A stretch of 32,801 nucleotides of DNA from Armatimonadetes bacterium 13_1_40CM_64_14. Its GTDB lineage: Bacteria; Sysuimicrobiota; Sysuimicrobiia; Sysuimicrobiales; Kaftiobacteriaceae. The position numbers and the translations under genes were made by a program. Positions 17,514-24,058 of this stretch are shown here, piece after piece; the stretch's first letter is position 1; each line of letters opens with the position of its first letter. The notes beneath the pieces are model-generated. The model did no database searches. It was not told the origin of the DNA and saw only the letters and a program-made list of their open reading frames with translations. The stretch is from assembly GCA_001917855.1 (NCBI GenBank), contig MNEU01000032.1, positions 4,406 to 37,206 of the forward strand, given 5' to 3'.

Positions 17514-17602
17514 CAACTACTGCCTCCTCTGGACCGACCAAGACGTGAGGATCTCCGGCGCAGGTACTTCGTCTTACCCGATGGTAGCCCCTACGTTAGC
17601 GC

Positions 17603-18298
17603 TCAGGGCGAGGGGGAGGGAGAGGTGTCCCCACTAGAGGCCTGAAGGACATAGCGGAGGAATTGGGGCTCCAGCTGAGCGCCCACGAACTCAACCGTGT
17701 CGTTGATGACGACCTTGGGCACCGCGTACACGTTGTAGCGTCCGGCGAGCTCAGGAAACTCGCCGGCCTCCACGATATCGGCCCGCACTTTGGGACTTTC
17801 GATCGCCAGAAAGGCGGCCAGCCTGGCCGCGTGAGGGCAGTGAGGTCAAGTCGGCGTGACAAACACCTGGACATGCACGTCGCGTGACACCTGCGATAAG
17901 GCCGCGCGTGTCTGCTCTGTCACCGTCGTCGAACCCCGCGAGACGGCGATGATGACCTCAATCAGCGTGGCAAACTCGTAGCCCGCCGGCATCCCATAGA
18001 AACGCACTCCGTAGTCCTGTGCGCCAATGACTGCTGTTGCCGGGGTATGTGCGATGCCCCGTGCCTTCGCAGCCTCAGGCTCAGACAGTGTGCTGTGAAG
18101 CGTCAGGTTGATTTTCGGGGACAGAGTGGCAACTTCCGCGAGGATTTTCTGAGTGTACTCGGCGTACTCGCCTCCGACATCCGGCAGAGCCAGTCCGCTT
18201 GTCGTCGGGGCGAAAAACTCCAAACTGACATCATGCTGCATCTCTCGTTCAAATCGTGTGCGGATGTATGCGGCATCTTTCTCTTGCAAGAAGGGCAT
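17603..18298 (-). CDS. Protein disulfide oxidoreductase (PDO/glutaredoxin-like), candidate selenoprotein with in-frame TGA
   Basis: Read through TGA at 17846-17848, this frame gives a 231-residue two-thioredoxin-fold PDO of normal family length. The reading stays in frame on both sides: VQVFVTPT-(TGA)-PHCPHAARLA, then YNVYAVPKVVI. In archaeal and thermophile PDOs the segment reads VFVTPTCPYCP, so the TGA stands exactly at the first catalytic Cys, giving U-x-x-C at residues 151-154 if decoded as selenocysteine. The N-terminal unit (GVRFYGMPAGYEFATLIEV conserved) has lost its CxxC: FFAPTTSGLALPD has no Cys. The ATG at 18298 has AAAGGTGG eight bases upstream; a GTG at 18310 is an alternative. 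A strong hairpin lies 15 bases past the TGA. A nonsense mutation or sequencing error is the main alternative. Confidence 0.75.
17814..17848 (-). promoter_or_regulatory. Candidate bacterial SECIS element with its UGA
   Basis: The UGA (17846-17848) is followed by 15 bases and then GCGGCCA (17824-17830) pairing perfectly with TGGCCGC (17814-17820) around a GGC loop. The loop begins 22 bases after the UGA. As I recall the bacterial SECIS rule, a loop 16-37 bases after UGA with a G among its first two bases is required, and this fits. GC-rich coding DNA forms such stems by chance, so the evidence is supportive, not decisive. Confidence 0.5.
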
Positions 18299-18411
18299 CC
18301 TCAGACCCACCTTTTCTTGAACATGCTACGATAACTATAACTGGTCGGAACGAATGCGCATTCCCCGCGGGAGCAATTCGGCGCTGACCGGCCGGAAGCA
18401 GAAAAACCGTC

Positions 18412-18813
18412 ATGGCCGAGCCTCTGGAACGCGACATCGAAGTCCTGCAGCACTTGCGGGGGTACCCGGAGGAGCTGCACCGGTTCGCGAATCTGATGAA
18501 ACAAACGAATCCGCGAGGAATGTCGGCGGCGCTGTTCCTTCTGAACCGCGCGGGAGCCCAGGACGGGTTTCTGGAGACCATTTGCCGGTCGGTTTCTGCC
18601 GGGGAGAGTCTCCTCACCGCCGTCGAGGCGGCGGAGGCGGCAGGAGTGAGACCGCAAGCGTTCCTCGATGACCTCGCCTCTCGCGCGGACTTCCCTACCC
18701 CGATCTTCCGCCAAGAACACCGCGCCCTCTGGCGGAAGGCGGACGTTGAGCGGTACCTGCAATCCCATCACGCGCCGGCCTCACCTCCGGCGCCCGTGCA
18801 ATCGGATCAGTGA
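18412..18813 (+). CDS. Small hypothetical protein with excisionase/MerR-like C-terminal segment
   Basis: I cannot assign this 133-residue protein to a named family. Residues 1-70 look all-helical (EVLQHLRGYPEELHRFANLM, then FLETICRSVSAGESLLTAVE). Residues 72-120 have the spacing of a winged-helix DNA-binding segment: an AAEAAGVRPQAFLDDL helix pair, a turn with PIFRQEHRALWRKADVERYL, where a Trp/Lys-Asp-Val-Glu-Arg-Tyr-Leu end is common in MerR/AlpA-type domains. The tail is Pro-rich. It is divergent from the candidate selenoprotein gene, 113 bases apart, so it might regulate that gene. The ribosome site is weak. Confidence 0.65.
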   Translation: MAEPLERDIEVLQHLRGYPEELHRFANLMKQTNPRGMSAALFLLNRAGAQDGFLETICRSVSAGESLLTAVEAAEAAGVRPQAFLDDLASRADFPTPIFRQEHRALWRKADVERYLQSHHAPASPPAPVQSDQ

Positions 18814-18866
18814 TCCGCCGAGGGTTGCTCTAGTGCAGACCATCAGCATGGCGCGGTAGGACGCAG

Positions 18867-19103
18867 ATGAGCAAACTGCAGTTGTGGGTAAACTGCAAGG
18901 CGTGTGGCCGCGAGTTCGACACGCGCGTGCAGATGGATCGCAAGAGTTTCGAGCGCGGGACCCTGGCGGCGAACTACCACCTGTGTCCGCACTGCGGCGA
19001 GCGCCGGACGTATGCGAAGGCGGACTATCGGACTAAAGAGGCGCTGCCTACGCGAGTGGTTTTGGCTCCACCGACAGGCCCCCAGAGCACTCCGAGCCCG
19101 TAA
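18867..19103 (+). CDS. Small zinc-ribbon protein
   Basis: This 78-residue protein has two CxxC knuckles, CKAC (residues 10-13) and CPHC (40-43), separated by a charged stretch with TRVQMDRKSFERG. This is a single zinc ribbon. The Pro/Thr-rich C-terminus is probably disordered. AGGA lies five bases before the ATG. It follows the 18412-18813 gene by 53 bases on the same strand and is convergent with superoxide dismutase. The function is unknown; nucleic-acid or protein binding is typical for such ribbons. Confidence 0.75.
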   Translation: MSKLQLWVNCKACGREFDTRVQMDRKSFERGTLAANYHLCPHCGERRTYAKADYRTKEALPTRVVLAPPTGPQSTPSP

Positions 19104-19120
19104 CCCTTCGGAGACAACAG

Positions 19121-19151
19121 GAGGCGGAGCCGGATGACCCGGCCCCGCCTC
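19121..19151 (-). terminator. Rho-independent-like terminator after superoxide dismutase
   Basis: A 13-base arm at 19121-19133 pairs with 19139-19151 around a five-base loop. On the minus strand the single non-Watson-Crick position becomes a G-U wobble. CTGTTGTCTC follows on that strand, so it best serves the dismutase transcript, 42 bases after its stop. It may also stop transcription from the convergent zinc-ribbon gene. Confidence 0.6.
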
Positions 19152-19192
19152 GAGTCGGTACCTCTCCTACTCTTCGACAGAGGGAGACGGTC

Positions 19193-19804
19193 TTACGCGT
19201 GCTGCAGGACGATCTCGGCGAGTTTCTCCACGGCTTTCCAATCAATGTTCTTGAAGAACGTGTCGATGTAGCCCGCCTTGCCGGTCCCATAGTCCAGGTA
19301 GTACGCGTGTTCGAAGACATCGAGGGCGACGAGCACGGTGCCGTTCCAGATGGGAAAAGTGTTCTGCTCATCGCCGATATAGTTGAACAGCCGGTTGGTA
19401 TCCCAGTCCCACGCCGTCCACGACCAGCCCCGGGCGGCGATCCCCGTTGCCTTCAGGTCTTTCTGCCAGTTCTCCACGGACCCGAACTCGCGGGTGATCA
19501 GGGCCCCGAGCTTGCCGGCCGGCGCGCCTCCCGATCCGCCCAGCGTGCTGAAATACATCTCGTGGTTCTTCACCCCGCCGACGGCGCGGGTGAGTTCAAC
19601 CTTCAGCTCCCTGATGTCTGAGAATGTGGGGTTAGCCTTCGCCGGATCTTTGTCCAGAGCCGCGAGCTTCTCATGGATCTCGTTCGCCTTGTTCACGTAG
19701 CCCTGGTAAAGCTTGTAGTGCTCTTCCATCGTCTTCTTGGAAATGCCCGTGAGTTCGATATCGAACGACCGAAACTTCTTCGCTTCGTACCTCGGATACG
19801 CCAT
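19193..19804 (-). CDS. sod: Superoxide dismutase (Fe/Mn family)
   Basis: This 203-residue enzyme converts superoxide to oxygen and hydrogen peroxide. Metal ligands are in the expected places: His in MEEHYKLYQGYV, His in KNHEMYFSTLGG, Asp and His in ALDVFEHAYYLDYGTG. Relative to standard family members, the substrate-gate region reads ARGWSWTAWDWDTNRLF and the end GTGKAGYIDTFF instead of QNRRPDYI, so this is a divergent clade and Fe or Mn preference cannot be assigned. No signal peptide is seen, so it is cytosolic. GGGAGG lies seven bases before the ATG, and a perfect TATAAT box is seen about 40 bases upstream. The gene is transcribed alone. Confidence 0.95.
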   Translation of the reverse strand: MAYPRYEAKKFRSFDIELTGISKKTMEEHYKLYQGYVNKANEIHEKLAALDKDPAKANPTFSDIRELKVELTRAVGGVKNHEMYFSTLGGSGGAPAGKLGALITREFGSVENWQKDLKATGIAARGWSWTAWDWDTNRLFNYIGDEQNTFPIWNGTVLVALDVFEHAYYLDYGTGKAGYIDTFFKNIDWKAVEKLAEIVLQHA

Positions 19805-19842
19805 GCTCTCGCCTCCCTGAGTGTGGACCTTATGCGCCTCTC

Positions 19843-19848
19843 ATTATA
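19843..19848 (-). promoter_or_regulatory. Probable -10 box of superoxide dismutase
   Basis: A perfect TATAAT on the minus strand lies 39 bases before the dismutase ATG, giving a leader of about 30 bases. A matching -35 hexamer at the usual spacing is not clear, so an activator may be needed or the match may be chance. The rest of the gap to 20063 shows nothing else I can support. Confidence 0.4.
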
Positions 19849-20063
19849 GCGCGTGCCACACGGTGGACTGCCGGGCAAGGAGGAGTCCTGGCGCGAGCCG
19901 AACCCGTCTCCGATGAGGGAATCTGCAGTGGGAGATAACGCGCTGTCTTGTCCGCATGGCGAGACGGTGCTGGTACGGTGCGTCTAGATGGACGATCACG
20001 AGGGGAATGTAGTACACACGCACCATCGGCGTGTGACAGGACTGTGAGACAAAGAGGCATGCT

Positions 20064-20225
20064 GTGGAGCTGCCACTAACCGCACCCTGCCCGCAGTGCG
20101 GGTCGGAAATGGAACCGCGGGGGAGAGCGCGACGCGGGCACCCCGTGTATGTGTGCCCTGAGTGCGGCTACGAGATGGAAACCCCCGAGGAGCCCCGAGA
20201 GCCCGCCGACGACGAGAGTGCGTGA
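20064..20225 (+). CDS. Very small zinc-ribbon protein (53 residues)
   Basis: From the GTG at 20064 the frame encodes 53 residues with two CxxCG knuckles, CPQCGSE (Cys 9 and 12) and CPECGYE (Cys 31 and 34), joined by a basic linker RGRARRGHPVYV, and an acidic tail rich in Glu, Asp and Pro. AAGAGG lies six bases before the start. The even Cys spacing, the ribosome site and the ordered composition support a real gene although it is short. It resembles free-standing zinc ribbons of unknown function. It is divergent from superoxide dismutase and convergent with the riboflavin transporter gene. Confidence 0.7.
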   Translation: MELPLTAPCPQCGSEMEPRGRARRGHPVYVCPECGYEMETPEEPREPADDESA

Positions 20226-20323
20226 CCGCTCCCCGTCAGGTCGATTGAAAGCACCCTGAGCCTAGTTCTCTCGACGACAGCAGCTCTTGGTCTATCGGCC
20301 GAGTGTCCGCCTTGAGAGAAAGC

Positions 20324-20872
20324 TCACCAGGCCGCGTGATCGGTGATTAATTCGTAGAGGGGGACACGGACTCGCTTGTAGACGAGATACGCCAGTATCG
20401 AACTCGTCAGACCTTTGATTAGATTGAACGGGAGCAGGGCGGGGAGGATCAGCCCAACAACCGTACCCCGAGGAATCCCATAGAAAATCGGCGTGAGGAG
20501 GACATTCGCGACGATCATCACCCCGGTCATCCCTCCCACGCCGAGCAGGAGAGACTTCACCGCCCCGGCTTTCGTGTGTTCGGCTTTGTAGTAGCTGCCC
20601 GCGACCGCAACGAGGCTCACCCCCGCCAGCAGATTCATGAAGATGCCAAACGACCCGCCGACCGCCCCAGACCGGAACATACTAATCAGCACCGCTTTGA
20701 TGACCTCCACGGCGATTCCGGAGACCGGACCCAGCGCAAAGGTAGCAATCAACGCGGGGATCTCTGCGGGATCATATTTTAGGTACACGGGAAACGACGG
20801 AAGGGGGACCTCAAGGTACATCAAAATAAACGCCAGGGCACCCAAAACTGCGACCTGTGTGATCCGATTCAC
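20324..20872 (-). CDS. ribU: Riboflavin ECF transporter S component
   Basis: This 182-residue membrane protein is the substrate-binding component of an ECF-type vitamin transporter. Five or six membrane segments are visible, with typical S-component pieces: QVAVLGALAFILMYLEVPLP, DPAEIPALIATFALGPVSG, FGIFMNLLAGVSL and LPFNLIKGLTSSILAYLVY. Riboflavin specificity is given by the FMN riboswitch directly upstream. The start is GTG 20872 with AAAGGGGTGG eight bases before it; the open frame continues upstream only because it runs through the riboswitch. The energising EcfA and EcfT genes are not in the window, so a shared module elsewhere is expected. Confidence 0.88.
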   Translation of the reverse strand: MNRITQVAVLGALAFILMYLEVPLPSFPVYLKYDPAEIPALIATFALGPVSGIAVEVIKAVLISMFRSGAVGGSFGIFMNLLAGVSLVAVAGSYYKAEHTKAGAVKSLLLGVGGMTGVMIVANVLLTPIFYGIPRGTVVGLILPALLPFNLIKGLTSSILAYLVYKRVRVPLYELITDHAAW

Positions 20873-20908
20873 CTGCCCCACCACCCCTTTGGCGACGCTG
20901 CGGGGCAG
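20873..20908 (-). promoter_or_regulatory. Putative translational expression platform of the FMN riboswitch
   Basis: CTGCCCC and GGGGCAG (outer arms at 20902-20908 and 20873-20879) form a perfect 7-bp stem whose loop holds the ribosome site AAAGGGGTGG and whose base abuts the GTG start. Closing it would hide the ribosome site. A competing small hairpin GGCA-TTCC-TGCC overlaps the 5' arm and could act as antisequestor. No T-run terminator is seen, so control is probably on translation. Confidence 0.45.
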
Positions 20909-20985
20909 GAATGCCTGTACTAAAGGCTGCGAGGGAATGTCACGCGCACGCGCGCCATCCCTGACGAGCCCACCACTGCAGGCCA

Positions 20986-21207
20986 GACCTTCTCCCATCC
21001 GGACTCTACCGTCGGCTCCGGCTTCGTCACCCGACCCACCCTGCTGCCTCACCGCTCATCGGTGGCGACGGCCTCTATCGAGGTGGATCAGGGACCGGAT
21101 CCATCGCAGCCGCAAAGGCGGCTGCGAGTCGCGGGCTCCAGCTCACGCTGTTACCGCCGGTCGGGAATTGCCCGTCAGGACGACGGACTCACCCTGCCCC
21201 GAAGGTC
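20986..21207 (-). ncRNA. FMN riboswitch (RFN element)
   Basis: On the minus strand the conserved RFN blocks appear in order: CTTCGGGGCAGGGTG, AATTCCCGACCGGCGGT, GAGCCCGCGA, GATCCGGT, GCCGACGGTAGAGTCCGGAT and GGGAGAAGG. The closing P1 helix is GACCTTC (21201-21207) with GAAGGTC (20986-20992), a perfect 7 bp. A variable arm with a GC-rich hairpin (GCAGCCGCC...GGCTGC region) sits near 21115-21130. FMN binding is expected to turn off the riboflavin transporter gene downstream. Confidence 0.96.
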
Positions 21208-21228
21208 GCTATGTAATTTTTCACTCAC

Positions 21229-21257
21229 ATGCTAGCATTGGCCCGGGATCAGGTCAA
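21229..21257 (-). promoter_or_regulatory. Sigma-70-type promoter for the riboswitch-ribU transcript
   Basis: TTGACC (21252-21257) and TAGCAT (21229-21234) are separated by exactly 17 bases on the minus strand. Transcription would start near 21222, about 15 bases before the riboswitch P1 helix. Spacing and position fit well; the -10 hexamer matches at four of six bases. Confidence 0.6.
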
Positions 21258-21341
21258 CGGACGCCGTATCCGCTCGTCGGCACACTCGCCTCGCACGTAA
21301 CGAACCCCGGCGATCACACTCCGACCGATCCCGGGAGTCCT

Positions 21342-22151
21342 ATGGAGCGACGCGCGTTTGGCTGGATGTCAACTCTCGTTCCCGTGATCGGACAGGGCAC
21401 CTGGGACATGGAAGGCAATCGCAAAGCGTCGATTGCCGCGCTGCGCCGGGGGATGGACCTCGGGATGACCCACATTGATACGGCCGAAATGTATGGGAAC
21501 GGCGCGGTCGAGGAAATTGTTGGCGAAGCGCTGGAGGGGCGGCGCGCAGAAGCGTTTGTCGTTTCCAAGGTGCTGCCGCAGAACGCTTCCCGGGCGGGGA
21601 CCATCGCGGCGTGTGAGCGCAGCCTGCGCCGGCTGCGCATGGACTCCCTCGATGTCTACCTCCTCCACTCGCCCAGCCGCCATCCCCTCGCCGAGACCAT
21701 CGCCGCCTTCGAGGATCTCGTCCGCGCGGGCAAGACCACGGCGTGGGGAGTCTCGAATTTCAACACGAAGGCCCTCGAAGACGCCGTTCGAGTGGCCGGA
21801 GCGACCCGCATCGCCTGCAACCAGGTCCTTTACTACCTGGAGGACCGGGCGGTGGAGCAGGAACTCATGCCCGCGTGCGCGCGGCACCGTATTGCGCTTG
21901 TCGGGTACAGCCCGTTTGGGCAGGGGAGATTTAGGACGCACCGAGTTCTGGAAGATATTGCCCGCGCCCACGGGGCCACGGCTCGGCAAGTGGCTTTGCG
22001 GTTTCTCGTGCGCGATCCGAACGCCTTCACGATCCCGAAGTCCTCCACCGTGAAGCACGTGGAGGAGAACGCAGGCGCGGGGAGTTTAGAATTGACGGAG
22101 GAGGAGATCCAACGCATCGCGGCCGCGTTCCCACCGCGACGGCCGCACTGA
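21342..22151 (+). CDS. Aldo/keto reductase
   Basis: This 269-residue protein is an NAD(P)H-dependent oxidoreductase of the aldo/keto reductase superfamily (DkgA/YeaE-like). The catalytic tetrad is seen in HIDTAEMYGNG (Asp, Tyr), VVSKVLPQN (Lys) and VYLLHSPSRHP (His). Further family marks are WGVSNFNTKALED, CNQVLYYLEDR, GYSPFGQGRF and the cofactor loop in IPKSSTVKHVEEN. The ATG at 21342 is chosen with CGGGAG just upstream; the frame is open far upstream but crosses the opposite-strand riboswitch and ribU, so that part is not coding. Substrate is not predictable. The gene is divergent from ribU and appears to be transcribed alone. Confidence 0.92.
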   Translation: MERRAFGWMSTLVPVIGQGTWDMEGNRKASIAALRRGMDLGMTHIDTAEMYGNGAVEEIVGEALEGRRAEAFVVSKVLPQNASRAGTIAACERSLRRLRMDSLDVYLLHSPSRHPLAETIAAFEDLVRAGKTTAWGVSNFNTKALEDAVRVAGATRIACNQVLYYLEDRAVEQELMPACARHRIALVGYSPFGQGRFRTHRVLEDIARAHGATARQVALRFLVRDPNAFTIPKSSTVKHVEENAGAGSLELTEEEIQRIAAAFPPRRPH

Positions 22152-22184
22152 GGGGAACCTGCCCGCGCCTAACGGCTCAGTCCG

Positions 22185-22403
22185 CTAATTCTCGATCAGC
22201 CCGTCAGTTTCGGAAGGGATCATGCTCAAATCCGTGATCTGCAGGTACTCCAGTACCTGGCGTAATTGCTCCACCGCCTCCAGCACCACGTCGGCCGACA
22301 AATCCTCCATTCCCTTGAGCGTCACCTCGGCCCGCACCATGCCGTCGTCCCGCCTCACCTTGACTCGTTCGATCCGGTCCAACATGTCCCACGCATTGCC
22401 CAT
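22185..22403 (-). CDS. Small hypothetical protein
   Basis: I do not recognise this 72-residue protein. It has the alternation of a small alpha/beta fold: RIERVKVRRDDGMVRAEVTL (strands), then DLSADVVLEAVEQLRQVLEY (helix) and an acidic C-terminus. The ATG at 22403 has AAGGGG about 12 bases upstream; a TTG at 22424 is an alternative. It lies between the aldo/keto reductase (convergent, 33 bases) and phoU (same strand, upstream end). No Cys, signal peptide or membrane segment is present. Confidence 0.55.
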   Translation of the reverse strand: MGNAWDMLDRIERVKVRRDDGMVRAEVTLKGMEDLSADVVLEAVEQLRQVLEYLQITDLSMIPSETDGLIEN

Positions 22404-22554
22404 GTGGCTGCCGCCCCTTCCCAAAATCTCTGAGTGTCTGCCCCGCCCCTGCGCTCCGATCCTGGCGACCGGTCACTTTTACGATATCGGCGGGACGTGA
22501 ACGGCGGTCGAAGGATAGGTCAAGAGTGCACGAAATCTCGCGGGCGAGCGTGGC

Positions 22555-22570
22555 GCGCCCGTCTGGGCGC
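22555..22570 (-). terminator. Hairpin after phoU
   Basis: GCGCCC and GGGCGC form a 6-bp stem with an AGAC loop, starting five bases after the phoU stop on the minus strand. No T-run follows. It may mark the 3' end of the pst transcript or protect it. The rest of 22404-22554 shows nothing I can support. Confidence 0.35.
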
Positions 22571-22574
22571 AGGG

Positions 22575-23231
22575 TCAGACATTGAGCTCGCGCAGCTCAC
22601 CGGTCACGATGTAGACGATACGTTCGCAGATGTTGGTCACGTGGTCGGCGGCGCGTTCGAGGTGACGCGCCACGATCAGCAGCTCCAGGGCGCGTGGAAC
22701 GGTCTGCGGATCGTGGATCATGATCTCCAGCAGGTCATGCAGCACGCGGTTTCGCAGACGGTCGATCGCGTCATCTTGGGCGGCCGTCTGCCGCGCCAGA
22801 TCGGCATTCTCCATCTGCAACGCCATGAGCGCGTCACGGAGCATCCCCTGGAGGATTTCGTCCATTTCGGGAATGTCCACCAGCGGCTTGACCAGCGGCT
22901 CCGCCGCCAGCCGTTTCACCGCCCGCGAGATGCCCTCCGCGTGGTCGGCCATGCGCTCTAGATCGATCGTAATGGCAAAAACCGAGGCAATGGTACGCAG
23001 GTCCCCCGCCATCGGCTGCTGGGTCGCGAGCAACCTCATGCACCGCTGCTCAAGGTCCATGTGCAGGGCGTCGATGGCATCGTCTTCGGCGATGATCCGC
23101 TCGGCCGCCGCCACATCGCGGGCGCGCAACGCTTCGACGGCGCCGTGGATGGCCTCGCCGGCCCGCTCCCCCATCCGGACGACGCCCTCCTTCAACTGTT
23201 GCAGGTCGCGTGCAAACGCGGCCCGCGTCAT
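22575..23231 (-). CDS. phoU: Phosphate transport accessory and signalling protein PhoU
   Basis: This 218-residue all-helical protein has two PhoU repeats with the metal-binding acidic motifs: AERIIAEDDAIDALHMDLEQ and ADHAEGISRAVKR in the first half, QDDAIDRLRNRVLHDLLEIM and RHLERAADHVTNICERIVYI in the second. PhoU restrains the Pst transporter and, in two-component systems, helps the sensor kinase report phosphate sufficiency. The ATG at 23231 overlaps the pstB stop by one base (TGATG). It is the last gene of the pst run. A second PhoU-like domain, of the DUF47 type, is fused to a DNA-binding domain at 27039-27992. Confidence 0.94.
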   Translation of the reverse strand: MTRAAFARDLQQLKEGVVRMGERAGEAIHGAVEALRARDVAAAERIIAEDDAIDALHMDLEQRCMRLLATQQPMAGDLRTIASVFAITIDLERMADHAEGISRAVKRLAAEPLVKPLVDIPEMDEILQGMLRDALMALQMENADLARQTAAQDDAIDRLRNRVLHDLLEIMIHDPQTVPRALELLIVARHLERAADHVTNICERIVYIVTGELRELNV

Positions 23232-24055
23232 CAGCCGAACCGCCCGGTAATGTAGTCCTCGGTGCGCTTGTCGGTCGGACGGGTGAACAGACCATTGGTG
23301 GGACCAAACTCCACGAGCTGACCACCCAAGAAGAATCCAGTCACATCCGACACGCGCGCGGCCTGCTGCATGTTGTGGGTGACGATCACAATCGTGATCT
23401 CCTTCGCTAGATCGCGGGCGAGTTCTTCGATCCGCAGCGTCGCGGCGGGGTCCAGCGCGGAGGCCGGCTCGTCCATGAGCAGCACTTCCGGCGAGACCGC
23501 CAGGGCCCGCGCGATACACAGTCGCTGCTGCTGTCCTCCGGACAGACTCGTGCCCGGTTTACGCAGACGGTCCTTGACCTCCTCCCACAGCGCTGCCGCG
23601 CGCAGGCTGCGTTCGACGACGTCGTCCAGCCGCCGGCGGTCGCGTTCCCCAGCCAACCGCACCCCCGCGGCTACGTTGTCATAAATGTTCATGGTCGGGA
23701 AGGGGTTGGGCTTCTGGAACACCATGCCCACCCGCCGGCGGACGAGCACGGGATCGATCCCCGGCGCGTAGATGTCCTGGTCATGCACTCGCACAGTCCC
23801 ACTGACGCGGGCGGAGGGGACCAGCTCGTGCATGCGGTTGAGACAGCGCAGAAACGTCGACTTCCCACACCCCGAGGGCCCAATGATCGCCGTGACCTGG
23901 CGTTCGGGGACGTTTAGCGTGATGCCGCGCAGCGCGTGCAACTGGTCGAACCACGCGTGCAAATCGTCTGTCTGCACCGCTGTGTTGGCTCCGACCAGCG
24001 TCGGGGCATGGGTCTCCACGTCGCGGACCTCCAGCTGCTTAGGCATAATTTCCAC
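23231..24055 (-). CDS. pstB: Phosphate ABC transporter ATP-binding protein PstB
   Basis: This 274-residue ATPase powers phosphate uptake. Walker A is GPSGCGKST, followed by the PstB-specific [13 protein letters not shown], then [19 protein letters not shown], signature [15 protein letters not shown], Walker [13 protein letters not shown] and [13 protein letters not shown]. The N-terminal 25 residues are variable. The GTG at 24055 starts three bases after the pstA stop; an ATG at 24046 is an alternative. It overlaps the next gene, phoU, by one base, so translation is probably coupled. Confidence 0.95.
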   Translation of the reverse strand: MEIMPKQLEVRDVETHAPTLVGANTAVQTDDLHAWFDQLHALRGITLNVPERQVTAIIGPSGCGKSTFLRCLNRMHELVPSARVSGTVRVHDQDIYAPGIDPVLVRRRVGMVFQKPNPFPTMNIYDNVAAGVRLAGERDRRRLDDVVERSLRAAALWEEVKDRLRKPGTSLSGGQQQRLCIARALAVSPEVLLMDEPASALDPAATLRIEELARDLAKEITIVIVTHNMQQAARVSDVTGFFLGGQLVEFGPTNGLFTRPTDKRTEDYITGRFG

Positions 24056-24058
24056 TGC

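Noticed and set aside
17846-17848. Treating the disulfide oxidoreductase as a pseudogene or as two separate genes
   Set aside because: The downstream half continues in the same frame with intact family motifs and the stop falls on the one codon where UxxC would be expected, so recoding is the better first hypothesis. Mutation or error is kept as the alternative.
20226-20323. Terminator between the 53-residue zinc ribbon and ribU
   Set aside because: TTCTCTC and GAGAGAA are complementary but more than 40 bases apart and without a T-run, so the evidence is too weak.
20873-21052. N-terminal extension of the riboflavin transporter frame
   Set aside because: It is encoded by riboswitch RNA and its platform, and is Gly/Arg-rich without membrane character.
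20637-21341. Long plus-strand N-terminal extension of the aldo/keto reductase
   Set aside because: It runs antisense through ribU and the FMN riboswitch, has no family features, and the reductase family begins naturally near the ATG at 21342.
23232-23519. N-terminal extension of phoU
   Set aside because: It overlaps pstB in another frame and reads as low-complexity shadow sequence; the ATG at 23231 fits the family.
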